Assembly (NCBI GenBank): GCA_014773175.1
Contig: VXCM01005126.1
Location: 1-64,000, forward strand
Length of the DNA: 64,000 bases
Source of the DNA: Lucifuga dentata
Lineage: Eukaryota; Chordata; Actinopteri; Ophidiiformes; Bythitidae
Reading direction: 5' to 3'
The position numbers were made by a program, and so were the translations under genes. Positions 55,071 to 64,000 of the stretch are shown here, one piece after another; the stretch's first letter is position 1; every line of letters begins with the position of its first letter. The notes below the pieces were generated by a model. It was not told where the DNA came from. It was given only the letters and a program-made list of their open reading frames with translations, and did not search any database.

Positions 55071-57353
55071 ATCATGCTGCTGCCTTTAGACAGACTGTGG
55101 GGATCACTAGCTGAAATTATGTTTGGAGTTTTGTGTTATCAGCATGAAATCCTGCTCATTTGAAAGTTAAAAAAACAAGACAAAAATCCAAAACTGATTT
55201 ACTTTGTAAGGTATTAATTCACCAGGAGAGGCACGTGGATGCATAACCTACTGCATATACTGTATAAATAACCTATAAATAACCGACTACATATACTGTA
55301 TTACAGTACATTCTATTGTATTGTATCTACAATGTCATCACATACATAACTATAAGATTTAAAAACTGTTTGCTGGGTTGTCAGGAACAGAAAAGGTAGC
55401 CAGAAGGTGAAGACGCCGGTGAATAGAGAGAGTTCATGTGAGAATGAAGTATGGATGACAGGAAGGAGATCAGAGAGGAGAAGAAGCAATGATTTTTCAG
55501 GATAACCATGTGAGGAATGAGGGGAAAAAAATGGAAAATTGGTGGGTTGAAGAGGGAAGTATGGGAACGGTCGGACAGATGAAGTGGGTAAAAATGGAGA
55601 AGGAAAGTAAGACAGTGTGAGTGTAAAGGTGAAGGAGCGATGGATATGTGGAGTTAACATGTCACGGGACTGTGTCGCAGAACGGGGCTCAAAGCTGATG
55701 GGTGATGATTAAACAAATGTTAATTTAAATATGAAGAAGAGGAGGAAGAATGACTTCATCACATAATAAATAACCTGGAAATTCTCTTTCACTTCATATT
55801 TTCTCAAAGCCTTTTCCATATTAATTAAAAAAGGGGGAAGTAAATATTTTAAGAGCATAAAATGCATCACAAATAAGCTGCATTTTAGCTGTGGAGCTGA
55901 GTGGACAATCAGCATTGATGCTACATTTAAACTATCTACAAAGACAGAGGGACAGACAGACGGGTGGCAGACAGACAGAAGGACCAACAGATAGATGGAT
56001 AGACAGACAGATACACAGATAGAGAGATGGATGGACAGACAGACAGACAGACAGGTGGCTGAGCAGACGTGCTGGCAGGTGGGCTGACTTGCTGAAGGCT
56101 GGTGTTCTGTCTCTGTCTGTTTGCCTCTTGAAGTAGAAAACTGTGACTGAATCCCACAGGGACAAGATACACACACACACACACACACACACCACCAAAT
56201 GTGTGATCTCACCCTACTAAAACGCTTTAATGGTGCCTAATAACCCATTCAGGCCATTAGGTGGACAAACAGATAAACCCTGTGTCCGGTAAGAGGCTTA
56301 AATGCGACGGAGCCCTTTAATGGCTTCAGAGGGAACACAGTGACAGGAAGCAGCTGTGTTTTCCTCACACCATCGCTCCACTTTCTTTGCTCCTTTCTTT
56401 CTCCTTTTGTGTCAGTCAGCTGAATTACCTGCAACACGCAAAGGCCCTTCTCCCGTCCTGGATCGATATGAAACGTGCACTGGGGACGGGGTGTGACGTT
56501 ACCAGGTTATTCCTGCGCTGCGGTTTACCTGAAAGTGCCAGCGGAGCAGCTGAAAATAATCTGAGTGAGCGATTCCTTCACTGTGGCCTGAATACACGGC
56601 AGCCTTTCCTGTGCTGTTTGCTAACTCACCTAAAGGGAAGAAGAGAAAGAAAAGTGACGATTGCAGGTGTGAGTCTAAGCAGGGGATGTTGGAGAGTAGG
56701 ATGGATGGATGGATGGATGGATGGGGGGATGGGGAACGGAGGCAGACAGTCGATGGCAATTTCTATTTATAGCTCAATCGCATCCCTTCTAGCCTATCAC
56801 AACACCCCCCATCCCACGAAACCTCCATTGTTTCCTTGGTAGCTCTTCTTCCAAGAAGTCACCAAAGCAACTGCCTCCTGTTGCTATGGCAACTGGCTGC
56901 TCATCACTGTGCCAGCTGCAGCCATGTGGGGGGTTTGGAGCATGGTTGAGGGTATGTTTGGAGAGGTTTTGGGGAAGTGGCGGCGGGCAGGAGTGGAACA
57001 ACCAGAAACACATGGATGGAGGCTGGATGATGGCACTAAAAACTGTGTGTGTGTGTGTGTGTGTGTGGAGGGGGAAGATTAAATTATGCTACAAACAAAC
57101 CCCACAGAGAGTACTTCACTATGCTAATCCACGCTGCCTCTTGCCACAGGCCACGTGGCTCATTCTCGCATCTTTCCGCTGTTCCGTTATCAGTTCGCTA
57201 GAAAGCAGCGTGTACGGATGAGCAGAGAGACATGTTTCCTGATGTGGGAGAGCTGGAGTCAGCCAATCAAAGCCATGATGGACCGGCGAGCACGGACAGA
57301 GAGAGAAACGTGTGAACTGCTCTCTAAATAGTGGTTTAATGCGAGTTGATCCT
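55071..57353. other. Upstream flank without recognised gene
   Basis: Includes a diverged CAGA/TAGA repeat (55940-56060), an (AC)n run (56170-56192), a (GGAT)n run (56700-56726) and a (GT)n run (57042-57067). No conserved exon identified. Confidence 0.5.
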
Positions 57354-57479
57354 TTAAAGGACCATACCATAAATTTTGCACATTTAAACCCAATAAATAC
57401 ATGAAACCATGACTCACAATCAGCCAAAACGATATATTTGTAAATAAATGTAGAAACTGGGATGGGCAACATAGCCTTA
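57354..57479 (+). mobile_element. AGGACC-type TTAA element fragment, copy 16
   Basis: Left end only: TTAAAGGACCATACCATAA with a diverged continuation, cut by the next copy. Confidence 0.7.
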
Positions 57480-57909
57480 TTAAAGGACCATTCCACCCAT
57501 TTTGCATGTTTGAGCCTAATATATTCAATTTTCATACACGTAACTTTACTGACAATCATTTCCCAAAGCATACTACTGGAATGGTGAATTAAAAATGTTA
57601 TTCCTACCTTCCAGACCTCCATTTGTTTCAGGTCATTCTGGTACGCTATTAAAATCAACTTGATGATACTTGAAACGTTCTTGGGATAGGTAATCCATCA
57701 TCACCAACAAGACGTGTATTCAGGTTTTTTTAAAAGTTATGTAATTTTAGTGTTTAAGCTCAATAAAAAGCGTGGAGTGAATGTATGCCTCCACCGGGGA
57801 ATATAGTCCCAAAAGAAGACCTGCGTTTATGGAAAAATTTAAAGGACCGTGACTTCATAAGGCTGTGTAACTATTAGCAGGAGAAACATGGATTTTTAAG
57901 GTGGGTGTT
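57480..57909 (+). mobile_element. AGGACC-type TTAA element, copy 17 (right end deleted)
   Basis: TTAAAGGACCATTCCACCC through the internal blocks to 'ggatttttaaggtgggtg', where it stops and Tc1-like MITE sequence begins. Young subfamily. Confidence 0.88.
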
Positions 57910-57911
57910 CA

Positions 57912-58107
57912 TTCATACCAAATACTAAGATATTCTGACATTCGTACCAAATACTAAAATATTCTGACATTCATGTACTTTTTTCAAAGATTCAACTTTT
58001 AACTCTAAATGTTAAGATGATATTATCATTTGTAATGAAACAACTTGTATTAAATTCAAACAGAATGCACAATAGAAGCACCGTCAGACTTCTGGACTCC
58101 ACAGTGT
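57912..58107. mobile_element. Right half of the Tc1-like MITE seen at 35.7 kb
   Basis: Shares 'ccaaatactaagatattctg', 'ttcaaagattcaacttt', 'gatattatcattt' and the terminal 'gacttctggactccac' with 36450-36628. It has a short internal duplication at 57912-57975. The left half is not present here. Confidence 0.7.
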
Positions 58108-59113
58108 GTATATATAAACACATCCAACCTTTTGTCTGCCTGTAATTCCATCAATCCAGCACATCTGACCAATCATTCATCCATGCCTGGTCGTCAGAGC
58201 AGAAATCTGCCTGAGCAGCACGAAATTGAGGGAACAAATTGTGGTATTAATTATTAAAGCAGTAATGAGGTAAAGTCATAACCAGCAGCTACTGAAGACT
58301 CATTTCATCATTTATTATGAATGAATGTGGAGCCCTCCGCTAAACCTGCGACGTCTCCTCCATCCATTACACCTCTATCTCTACAGCTGTTTGTTCTTCT
58401 GCTTTTTGTCCTCTCTCTCTCTCGCTCTGTCACTCTTTTCCTCTCCCTTTCTTTTTGTCTGTCTCTCTGTCACTTTCTCTATGTTTGTTCTTCTCTGTTT
58501 CCCCTCCCTCTTTCTCTNCCCCCCCCCCCAACACAGCACACACATTTATCAGCATCACTAACAGCATTCACACCAGATTGGTTATTGGTTATCCTGCAGC
58601 ATTGATGGACAGCAGCTCTGAGCCCGTCTCCTAAACTCAAACCTGATTGGATGAGGATCCTGCTGAGCATGACAAGACTAATGGATATGATAAGAAATGA
58701 TAAGGAAAATGGAAAATATGACATCCGTATCTATAACCACATCCATTAGCCGCCATGTCACTTTAGCTGAAATTGTAATCAGGTGGGTCAGATTGCATTC
58801 TGATCACAATATATTCTGCATGCATTTTACATATTTTCCCTTTTCTGAATAACATATTTGTTTACAAATGAAAAAACAAAAACAGCTTTATTTGTTTTAG
58901 TGCCAAATGAGCACGTCTGTGGAGGAATACAGTAAATAAAGGAAATTCATCCATGGATTCTATTAAAATACACTGCTATTAATAGCTAAGCTTTGGGTTT
59001 TTGTGAGCTGTAATTATGGACTTAAACACCTCAAGTAAAAAAAAACTGCAAAAAATTATAACCTGACACTGAAAAACAGGAGCTACATAGAAGACTTGTA
59101 AAAACTGTTGTAT
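58108..59113. other. Flank without recognised gene
   Basis: C/T-rich stretch 58400-58520 with an N at 58518. No coding motif. Confidence 0.5.
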
Positions 59114-59674
59114 TTAAAGGACCATACCACCATTTTGCATGTTTGAGCCTAATATACGGTATTCAGTTTTCATACATGTAACGTTACTGACAATCATTTC
59201 CCAAAGCATACTACTGGAACGGTGAATTAAAAATGTTTTTCCTACTTTCCAGACCTCCATTGGTTTCAGTTCATTCTGGTACGCAATTAAAATCAACTTG
59301 TTGATACTTGAAATAATCTTGGGATAGGTAATCCGTGGAGTGAATGTATGTCTCCACCGGGGAATATAGTCCCAAAAGAAGACCTGCGTTTATGGAAAAA
59401 TTTAAAGGACNNNNNNNNNNNNNNNNNNNNNNNNNNNNNNNNNNNNNNNNNNTGACTTCATAAGGCTGTGTAACTATTAGCAGGAGAAACATGGATTTTT
59501 AAGGTGGGTGTATCACTTGAATATTTGATTTTGAAAGATTAAGAGAGTTTGCAAAATATCAGGAAAGCTGAAATACGGTTTTATCCTTTGGGAAATAATT
59601 GTCAGTAACGTAACATGTATGAAAATTGAATATATTAGGCTCAAACATGCAAAATGGGTGGTATGGTCCTTTAA
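59114..59674 (+). mobile_element. AGGACC-type TTAA element, copy 18 (contains 42-N gap)
   Basis: TTAAAGGACCATACCACC to GGGTGGTATGGTCCTTTAA. The Ns at 59411-59452 fall inside 'tttaaaggac...tgacttcataagg', which in other copies is continuous except for two bases (cg). Confidence 0.92.
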
Positions 59675-60489
59675 TACAAACTTGGTCTTTATACACTTTC
59701 CTTTGTAGAGTAGTCAATCTTCATCACATGGAAGTTACACTACCAGCATTCAATAAAAAATTAGATTATTTAAAAGATTGTTTTTTAATTGTATGAATAG
59801 ATATCACAATCGTTTAAATTTGAATAATTTTGAATAATTTTCTCCAGCCCTAGAAACAAGTAGTAATTCCTTCTCCTGTGCTTTGAAGTTGCACTTTTTC
59901 AATGAATCTGTTGGTTAGTGATGGCTTAATCTGTGCTGCTAGTGAAATAAATGAGCTCCATAGAATGATTTGACATTCATGATGGCAAATACTGTAGTAC
60001 AAAATCGCGGTATGCTCCTTTAAAAACATCTGAAGGTGTGGCTGTTTCTGTGCTGACCTCATGACATGAAACGCTCGTGTTCACGGCTGCACCGTTACGC
60101 ACTTTCACGCGGCCTGCAGATCATTATTCACGCAGAAAAATCTGACAATATTCTGCAAAGCATGCTGGGTAGGACGCTGGAAGCAAACCGCGCTGTGCAG
60201 ACCTACTTGTTTGTTCACCAGCTGCAGAAAAGCAAAGTTCCGAATGTTAAGTTGCTGCAGGAAGTTGAAAAATCGGGTCAACCTTAAGTTTGCTGAGGAA
60301 CATTTTTAGAAGGGCACAAACAATAATTAATTATGTGGTGTGAACTATTTTAAACAACGCGTACGACTGGAACCACTGAGTCAAGTTCTGGATACACGCA
60401 CGTTTGGAACCATTACAATGTCTGAGGGGATAATTCATAGAAAACATGCTTTCATGACACGTGTGATATCAGATTGAAGAGGTGATTTC
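59675..60489. other. Flank; fragment of TTAA element right end near 60010-60023
   Basis: 'aaaatcgcggtatgctccttt' at 60000-60021 resembles an old right terminus of the AGGACC family. The open frame 60066-60287 has no recognisable domain and no support. Confidence 0.4.
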
Positions 60490-60665
60490 GTGGGTTTGAA
60501 TCCTGAGGGGTTCTGTGTCAGAGTGAGTTTCCTCCCACACTCATGTTACTGCTCATAGGCGTGCATTTATGTGCTTTAGCCGTGACAGACTGGAAACCTG
60601 TGCAGGACGTTTGCCACTCACCCAATGCATGCTGGGATACGCTGCAGGCCCCCCCCACAGCCCTG
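60490..60665 (+). repeat. Diverged fragment of the 44.8-kb SINE/LINE-tail repeat
   Basis: Shares 'gtgggtttgaatcc', 'agtttcctcccacactcat', 'gtgacagactggaaacctg' and 'cactcacccaatgcatgctg' with the common fish consensus; strongly decayed. Confidence 0.5.
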
Positions 60666-61024
60666 TATGATGTATAGATGTATGTATAGATACAATGGGA
60701 GGGATTCAGAAAGCACAATGCCAGACTTAACATGCTGATAAGGGTAAATATCGTCCCATGACCACATTCCCTCATTCATAAATGGCTGCTTCCTGCCTCT
60801 GTTAGCGTTAGCTTTGAAAGAGGCGTTACTACGCTATTTCCTCATTTACATGTCGGGGAAGCGATTCATAAAACACACTGTCACGCAAACAAATTAAGAC
60901 GTGTTTCAGTCTAGCGGGATGAAATCTGAGTGACATTTTAAACTGTATTTGTATCACATGTTAGTGATCAATACATTTGATGAACTCACTCAGCGGATCA
61001 ATCAGTTTATTTAAATGATGAATT

Positions 61025-61088
61025 TTGACCTGATCTCACACACATTCTCCTGGTGCTGACCTTCTTCCTCAAGCCTCATCTGCTGTGC

Positions 61089-61168
<80 letters not shown>

Positions 61169-61312
61169 GTGCGCTGGTGTGTGGATATGTGTTTTATTAC
61201 TTCAATTTCTTAAAACGTGGAGATAACTTACAGGAAGTCTCCTTTGCTGATTTAACTGTTGATGTTTCTTTAACAGCAGATGAAGCGGTATAAAGCGTGG
61301 CTTTTAAATATC
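61025..61312. repeat. Dispersed or duplicated segment F, copy 2
   Basis: Partner of 44020-44300. The microsatellite here is (TC)n(AC)n at 61093-61167 instead of the short (AC)n there. Confidence 0.6.
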
Positions 61313-61313
61313 G

Positions 61314-61378
61314 TTAAAGGACCATACCGGTGATCGTGCACGTTTGAGCCCAATATATAGAATCCGTAGACACGTTCC
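61314..61378 (+). mobile_element. AGGACC-type TTAA element fragment, copy 19
   Basis: TTAAAGGACCATACCGGTG, then the older-subfamily left arm to 'gacacgtt'; the rest is missing. Confidence 0.75.
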
Positions 61379-61473
61379 TTCAGGCCTCTCACAGCGCAGG
61401 AGGAAGAAATACCTGCTGGTCATGTGATCAGGAACACTGGGATTCCTCACTCAGGCAGAAAACTATGAGAAAC

Positions 61474-61755
61474 TTAAAGGACCATACTGCCGATCCTGCA
61501 TGTTTGAGCCCGAAATATACAATCCGTATACGTTACATTACTGACAACCATTTCCCAAAATATACGACTTTAGCGGTACCTTTCATAATTGTTTTTCCTA
61601 CCTTCCGGACTGCAATTGGTTTTACTTCATCCCAGTAAGATATTAAAATCAACTTGTAGAGATTTCAAACACGCTTGAGATGCGTAATCCATCACAGCAT
61701 GTCTATTAGAGTTTTTTTTGGTGAAGTAACTTTATTTAACCAACACAGAGCTAGC
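61474..61755 (+). mobile_element. AGGACC-type TTAA element fragment, copy 20
   Basis: TTAAAGGACCATACTGCCG and about 280 bp of the left half; breaks off near 'ccaacacagagct'. Confidence 0.8.
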
Positions 61756-61795
61756 TAGCTAGCAGGATGCAAGGTTGGAAAAGAAGAGATGGATG

Positions 61796-61842
<47 letters not shown>

Positions 61843-61843
61843 C
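61796..61843. repeat. (TATC)n microsatellite
   Basis: About 12 units of CTAT/TATC, directly next to the truncated TTAA element copy 20. Confidence 0.93.
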
Positions 61844-62223
61844 TCTCTTTCCTCAGCATCCTCTCCCTCCCTTCATCCTGTCTCTCACTCTGCTGCAGGA
61901 TTTTTCTCTTCCTGCATCCCTCTAACATGTTTCTCCAAACCTTTATTCCTTCAGCCAGATTTGGTGTGAGAATTTTCACATTTTGTTTTATTTTTTTTTG
62001 TCTACCTCCTCTTCCTCGCGCCATCACCCCCATACTGTCCTCCCCACACCTCTACCTCTTACTCTTCTTCTTTCTTCCTCCTTGCTGTGCTCCTCATCCC
62101 TCATCAGAGCTCTGCTGCGATGCTTAAAGAGTGTTCTCTGTGACAAAGCGCCCACCCACTGACACAAAACATCTCATTACACACAGGGAAGCGGGCAGCT
62201 GTGCTTAGCTGTCTCTTGCTGTT

Positions 62224-62262
<39 letters not shown>

Positions 62263-63006
62263 TATATACACTCAGTATGTCAAAAAAATGCAATCCAACT
62301 AATTCAGCAGCGCCGCAGATCTCTGCTGTTTGTACATTTATTTAACTTGGGGTTGCAGACGTAATAATTCAAGCCCTTCTATCCTGGTAAAAAGATGGGG
62401 GGGGGGCATTGATCAAAGCGAGTTAATTGCAGGTTCAACACCCCGATGTTCCTCTGCTGAGCTGAAGGCTGCCTCAGTCCTCATTACAGCCTCCGATGGG
62501 AGGCAGAGACAGGAAGTGTTGGAGGGAAGGACGAGGAAATGAATCCTGTGGAAATGTGCGGCTCCATAAATCACAGCAGCACAGCTGGACACGCTGAAAA
62601 AGTCACTATTCTTTACTACTAAACATGCACGAGAGTGGATACACACACACACACACACACNCACACACACACACACACACACCGAGCCATCTCTACTTTT
62701 AGCTGAATCTACTGATTGATAGATTGTGGGTTTGGAAGTCGTGCAGATTGTTCACACCACAAACCCACTAATCCAGACTGGTGTCGTTGTGCAACAGGCT
62801 GTGATGTGTGTGTTCAGACCTGCCCAAACGTTTTCCACGCCAGGGGAAACACACCCAGTCTGATTAAACCGAATACATCTATACTCTGAATGGGAGTACT
62901 GTGGTATTGAAACATTAATTGGATTTTTAGCTAAATATTTTCAAATGTATCTTCCTATCCATGCATTGTCATTGACAAAAGTATTTCCATATACTGATTT
63001 AAGCAC
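61844..63006. other. Flank without recognised gene
   Basis: C/T-rich (61844-62100), (TC)n(AC)n at 62226-62261, and an (AC)n run with an N at 62661. No coding motif found. Confidence 0.5.
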
Positions 63007-63892
63007 TTAAAGGACCATACCACCCATTTTGCATGTTTGAGCCTAATATATTCTATTTTCACACGTTATGTTACTGACAATCATTTCCCAAAGCATACTA
63101 CTGGAACGGCTCGGATGGAGAGAAGACCAAGAAGAAGGAGAAGAAGAAGGTGAAGAAGAAGAAAAAGAGCACAGCTCTGGTGGAGAGGATGGAGGGAGGA
63201 GGTGTGTCATCAGATGAGGAGATCTGGGCTCAGATGTCTCTGACTGGGCAGAAGGCGGAGCTGTGAGACCTGGATCTGGATCATCAGGATGTCAGATGAA
63301 TTCAGATTGAATGAGTTCCACTGTTACAGTTCGTCTTTAAAGCACAATCTGTGATCCGAATGTTAACAAAAATTTGGCCAGATGTGCAAGAGAATTAATT
63401 TTTTTCTTTCTGAATTAAAAATGTTTTTCCTACCTTCCAGACCTCCATTGGTTTCAGTTCATTCTGCTATTAAAATCAACTTGTTGATACTGTAAACGTT
63501 CTTGGGATAGGTAATCCATCATCACCAACAAGACGTGTATTCAGGTTTTTTTAGAAGTTATGTAATTTTAGTGTTTAAGCTCAATAAAAAGCGTGGAGTG
63601 AATGTATGCCTCCACCGGGGAATATAGTCCCAAAAGAAGACCTGTGTTTATGGAAAAATTTAAAGGACCGTGACTTCATAAGGCTGTGTAACTATTAGCA
63701 GGAGAAACATGGATTTTTAAGGTGGGTGTATCACTTGAATATTTGATTTAGAAAGATTAAGAGGTTTAGCAAAATATCAGGAAAGCTGAAATACAGTTTT
63801 ATCCTTTGGGAAATGATTGTCAGTAATGTAACATGTATGAAAATTAAATATATTAGGCTCAAACATGCAAAATGGGTGGTATGGTCCTTTAA
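63007..63892 (+). mobile_element. AGGACC-type TTAA element, copy 21, carrying a 301-bp foreign insert
   Basis: TTAAAGGACCATACCACCC to GGGTGGTATGGTCCTTTAA, young subfamily. The element sequence stops at 'ctggaacgg' (63109) and resumes at 'tgaattaaaaatg' (63411), exactly contiguous in other copies. The 301 bp in between are not element sequence. Confidence 0.93.
63110..63266 (+). pseudogene. Captured gene fragment: Lys-rich C-terminal reading frame
   Basis: Inside the TTAA element an open frame of about 52 codons reads SDGEKTKKKEKKKVKKKKKS, then TALVERMEGGGVSSDEEIWAQ and MSLTGQKAEL before TGA at 63264-63266. About 140 bp of UTR-like AT-rich sequence follows. It has no start codon in context and no splice acceptor before it, so it is a fragment. 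The source gene is not recognised. The balanced codon composition and acidic SSDEE motif look like a genuine protein C-terminus. A chimeric assembly is an alternative. Confidence 0.5.
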
Positions 63893-64000
63893 ACTATATG
63901 AGATTTAGACAAAGATGCACAAGAAATTATTTTTTGCTTTTTCTCCAAAACTCTCTACGTTTTTCCCTGCTGTCATAATAACCTTAGAACGTAGCTTCAG

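Noticed and set aside
57119..57658. 179-codon minus-strand frame
   Set aside because: Runs through two TTAA element copies; the protein is element sequence read through its inverted ends.
60066..60287. 73-codon plus-strand frame (MKRSCSRLHRYALSRGLQ...)
   Set aside because: No recognised domain, no splice context, length within chance range.

Overview
The window is vertebrate nuclear DNA, almost certainly from a teleost fish. It has one large intron-rich gene with GT-AG junctions, a nuclear tRNA gene with a pol III T-run, and many fish-type transposons (Tc1, hAT, LINE, ISL2EU-like and MITE copies). The assembly is a draft: 11 single-N joins carry an exact ~65-bp duplication, and there are three N-runs.

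The only host protein gene I can support is map4 (microtubule-associated protein 4) on the minus strand, about 50.46 kb down to 15.13 kb. Twelve coding exons were traced by hand and every junction keeps frame. From 5' to 3' they encode a Ser/Pro-rich N-terminal exon, a Lys/Glu-rich exon, a Pro/Thr/Ala/Lys-rich basic region over four exons and into the fifth, tubulin-binding repeat R1, the MAP4-type inter-repeat exon, and R2, R3 and R4. After R4 there are two 3' outcomes. One includes a 184-nt exon whose end resembles the known MAP4 C-terminus. The other splices directly to a tau/MAP2-like pseudo-repeat exon. The 184-nt exon is 3n+1 long, so it decides the frame of the last exon. Predicted products are about 1190 aa (with it) and 1209 aa (without it).

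Left flank (1-15.1 kb): a ~20-bp-unit satellite fills 1-2.7 kb. It abuts a decayed ISL2EU-like transposon with a broken DDE transposase (+) and a convergent broken SWIM/YqaJ nuclease gene (-). Then come an intact tRNA-Gly(TCC), a 5'-truncated LINE, and several MITE and hAT copies.

Introns and upstream flank: the dominant repeat is a ~580-bp non-autonomous element with ~90-bp terminal inverted repeats (start AGGACCATACC) flanked by TTAA. About 20 copies or fragments are spread over 8.6-63.9 kb, in at least two sequence subfamilies. Several are nested: one in a Tc1 relic, one in a Tc1-like MITE, one hosting a hAT element, and one at 63 kb holding 301 bp of foreign sequence with a Lys-rich reading frame. 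The last map4 intron contains an 18-bp minisatellite organised into 589-bp higher-order repeats. A TIR element at 46 kb has a 32-bp piece of its left arm expanded to 12 copies.

Right flank (50.5-64 kb): probable map4 5' leader and promoter, a degenerate but end-to-end Tc1/mariner element (53.33-54.58 kb), microsatellites, MITE copies and long stretches with no recognisable gene. I saw no new enzymatic system. The most unusual items are the TTAA element family with its nesting and captured sequence, the frame-switching map4 exon, and the ISL2EU-like element joined to a satellite.
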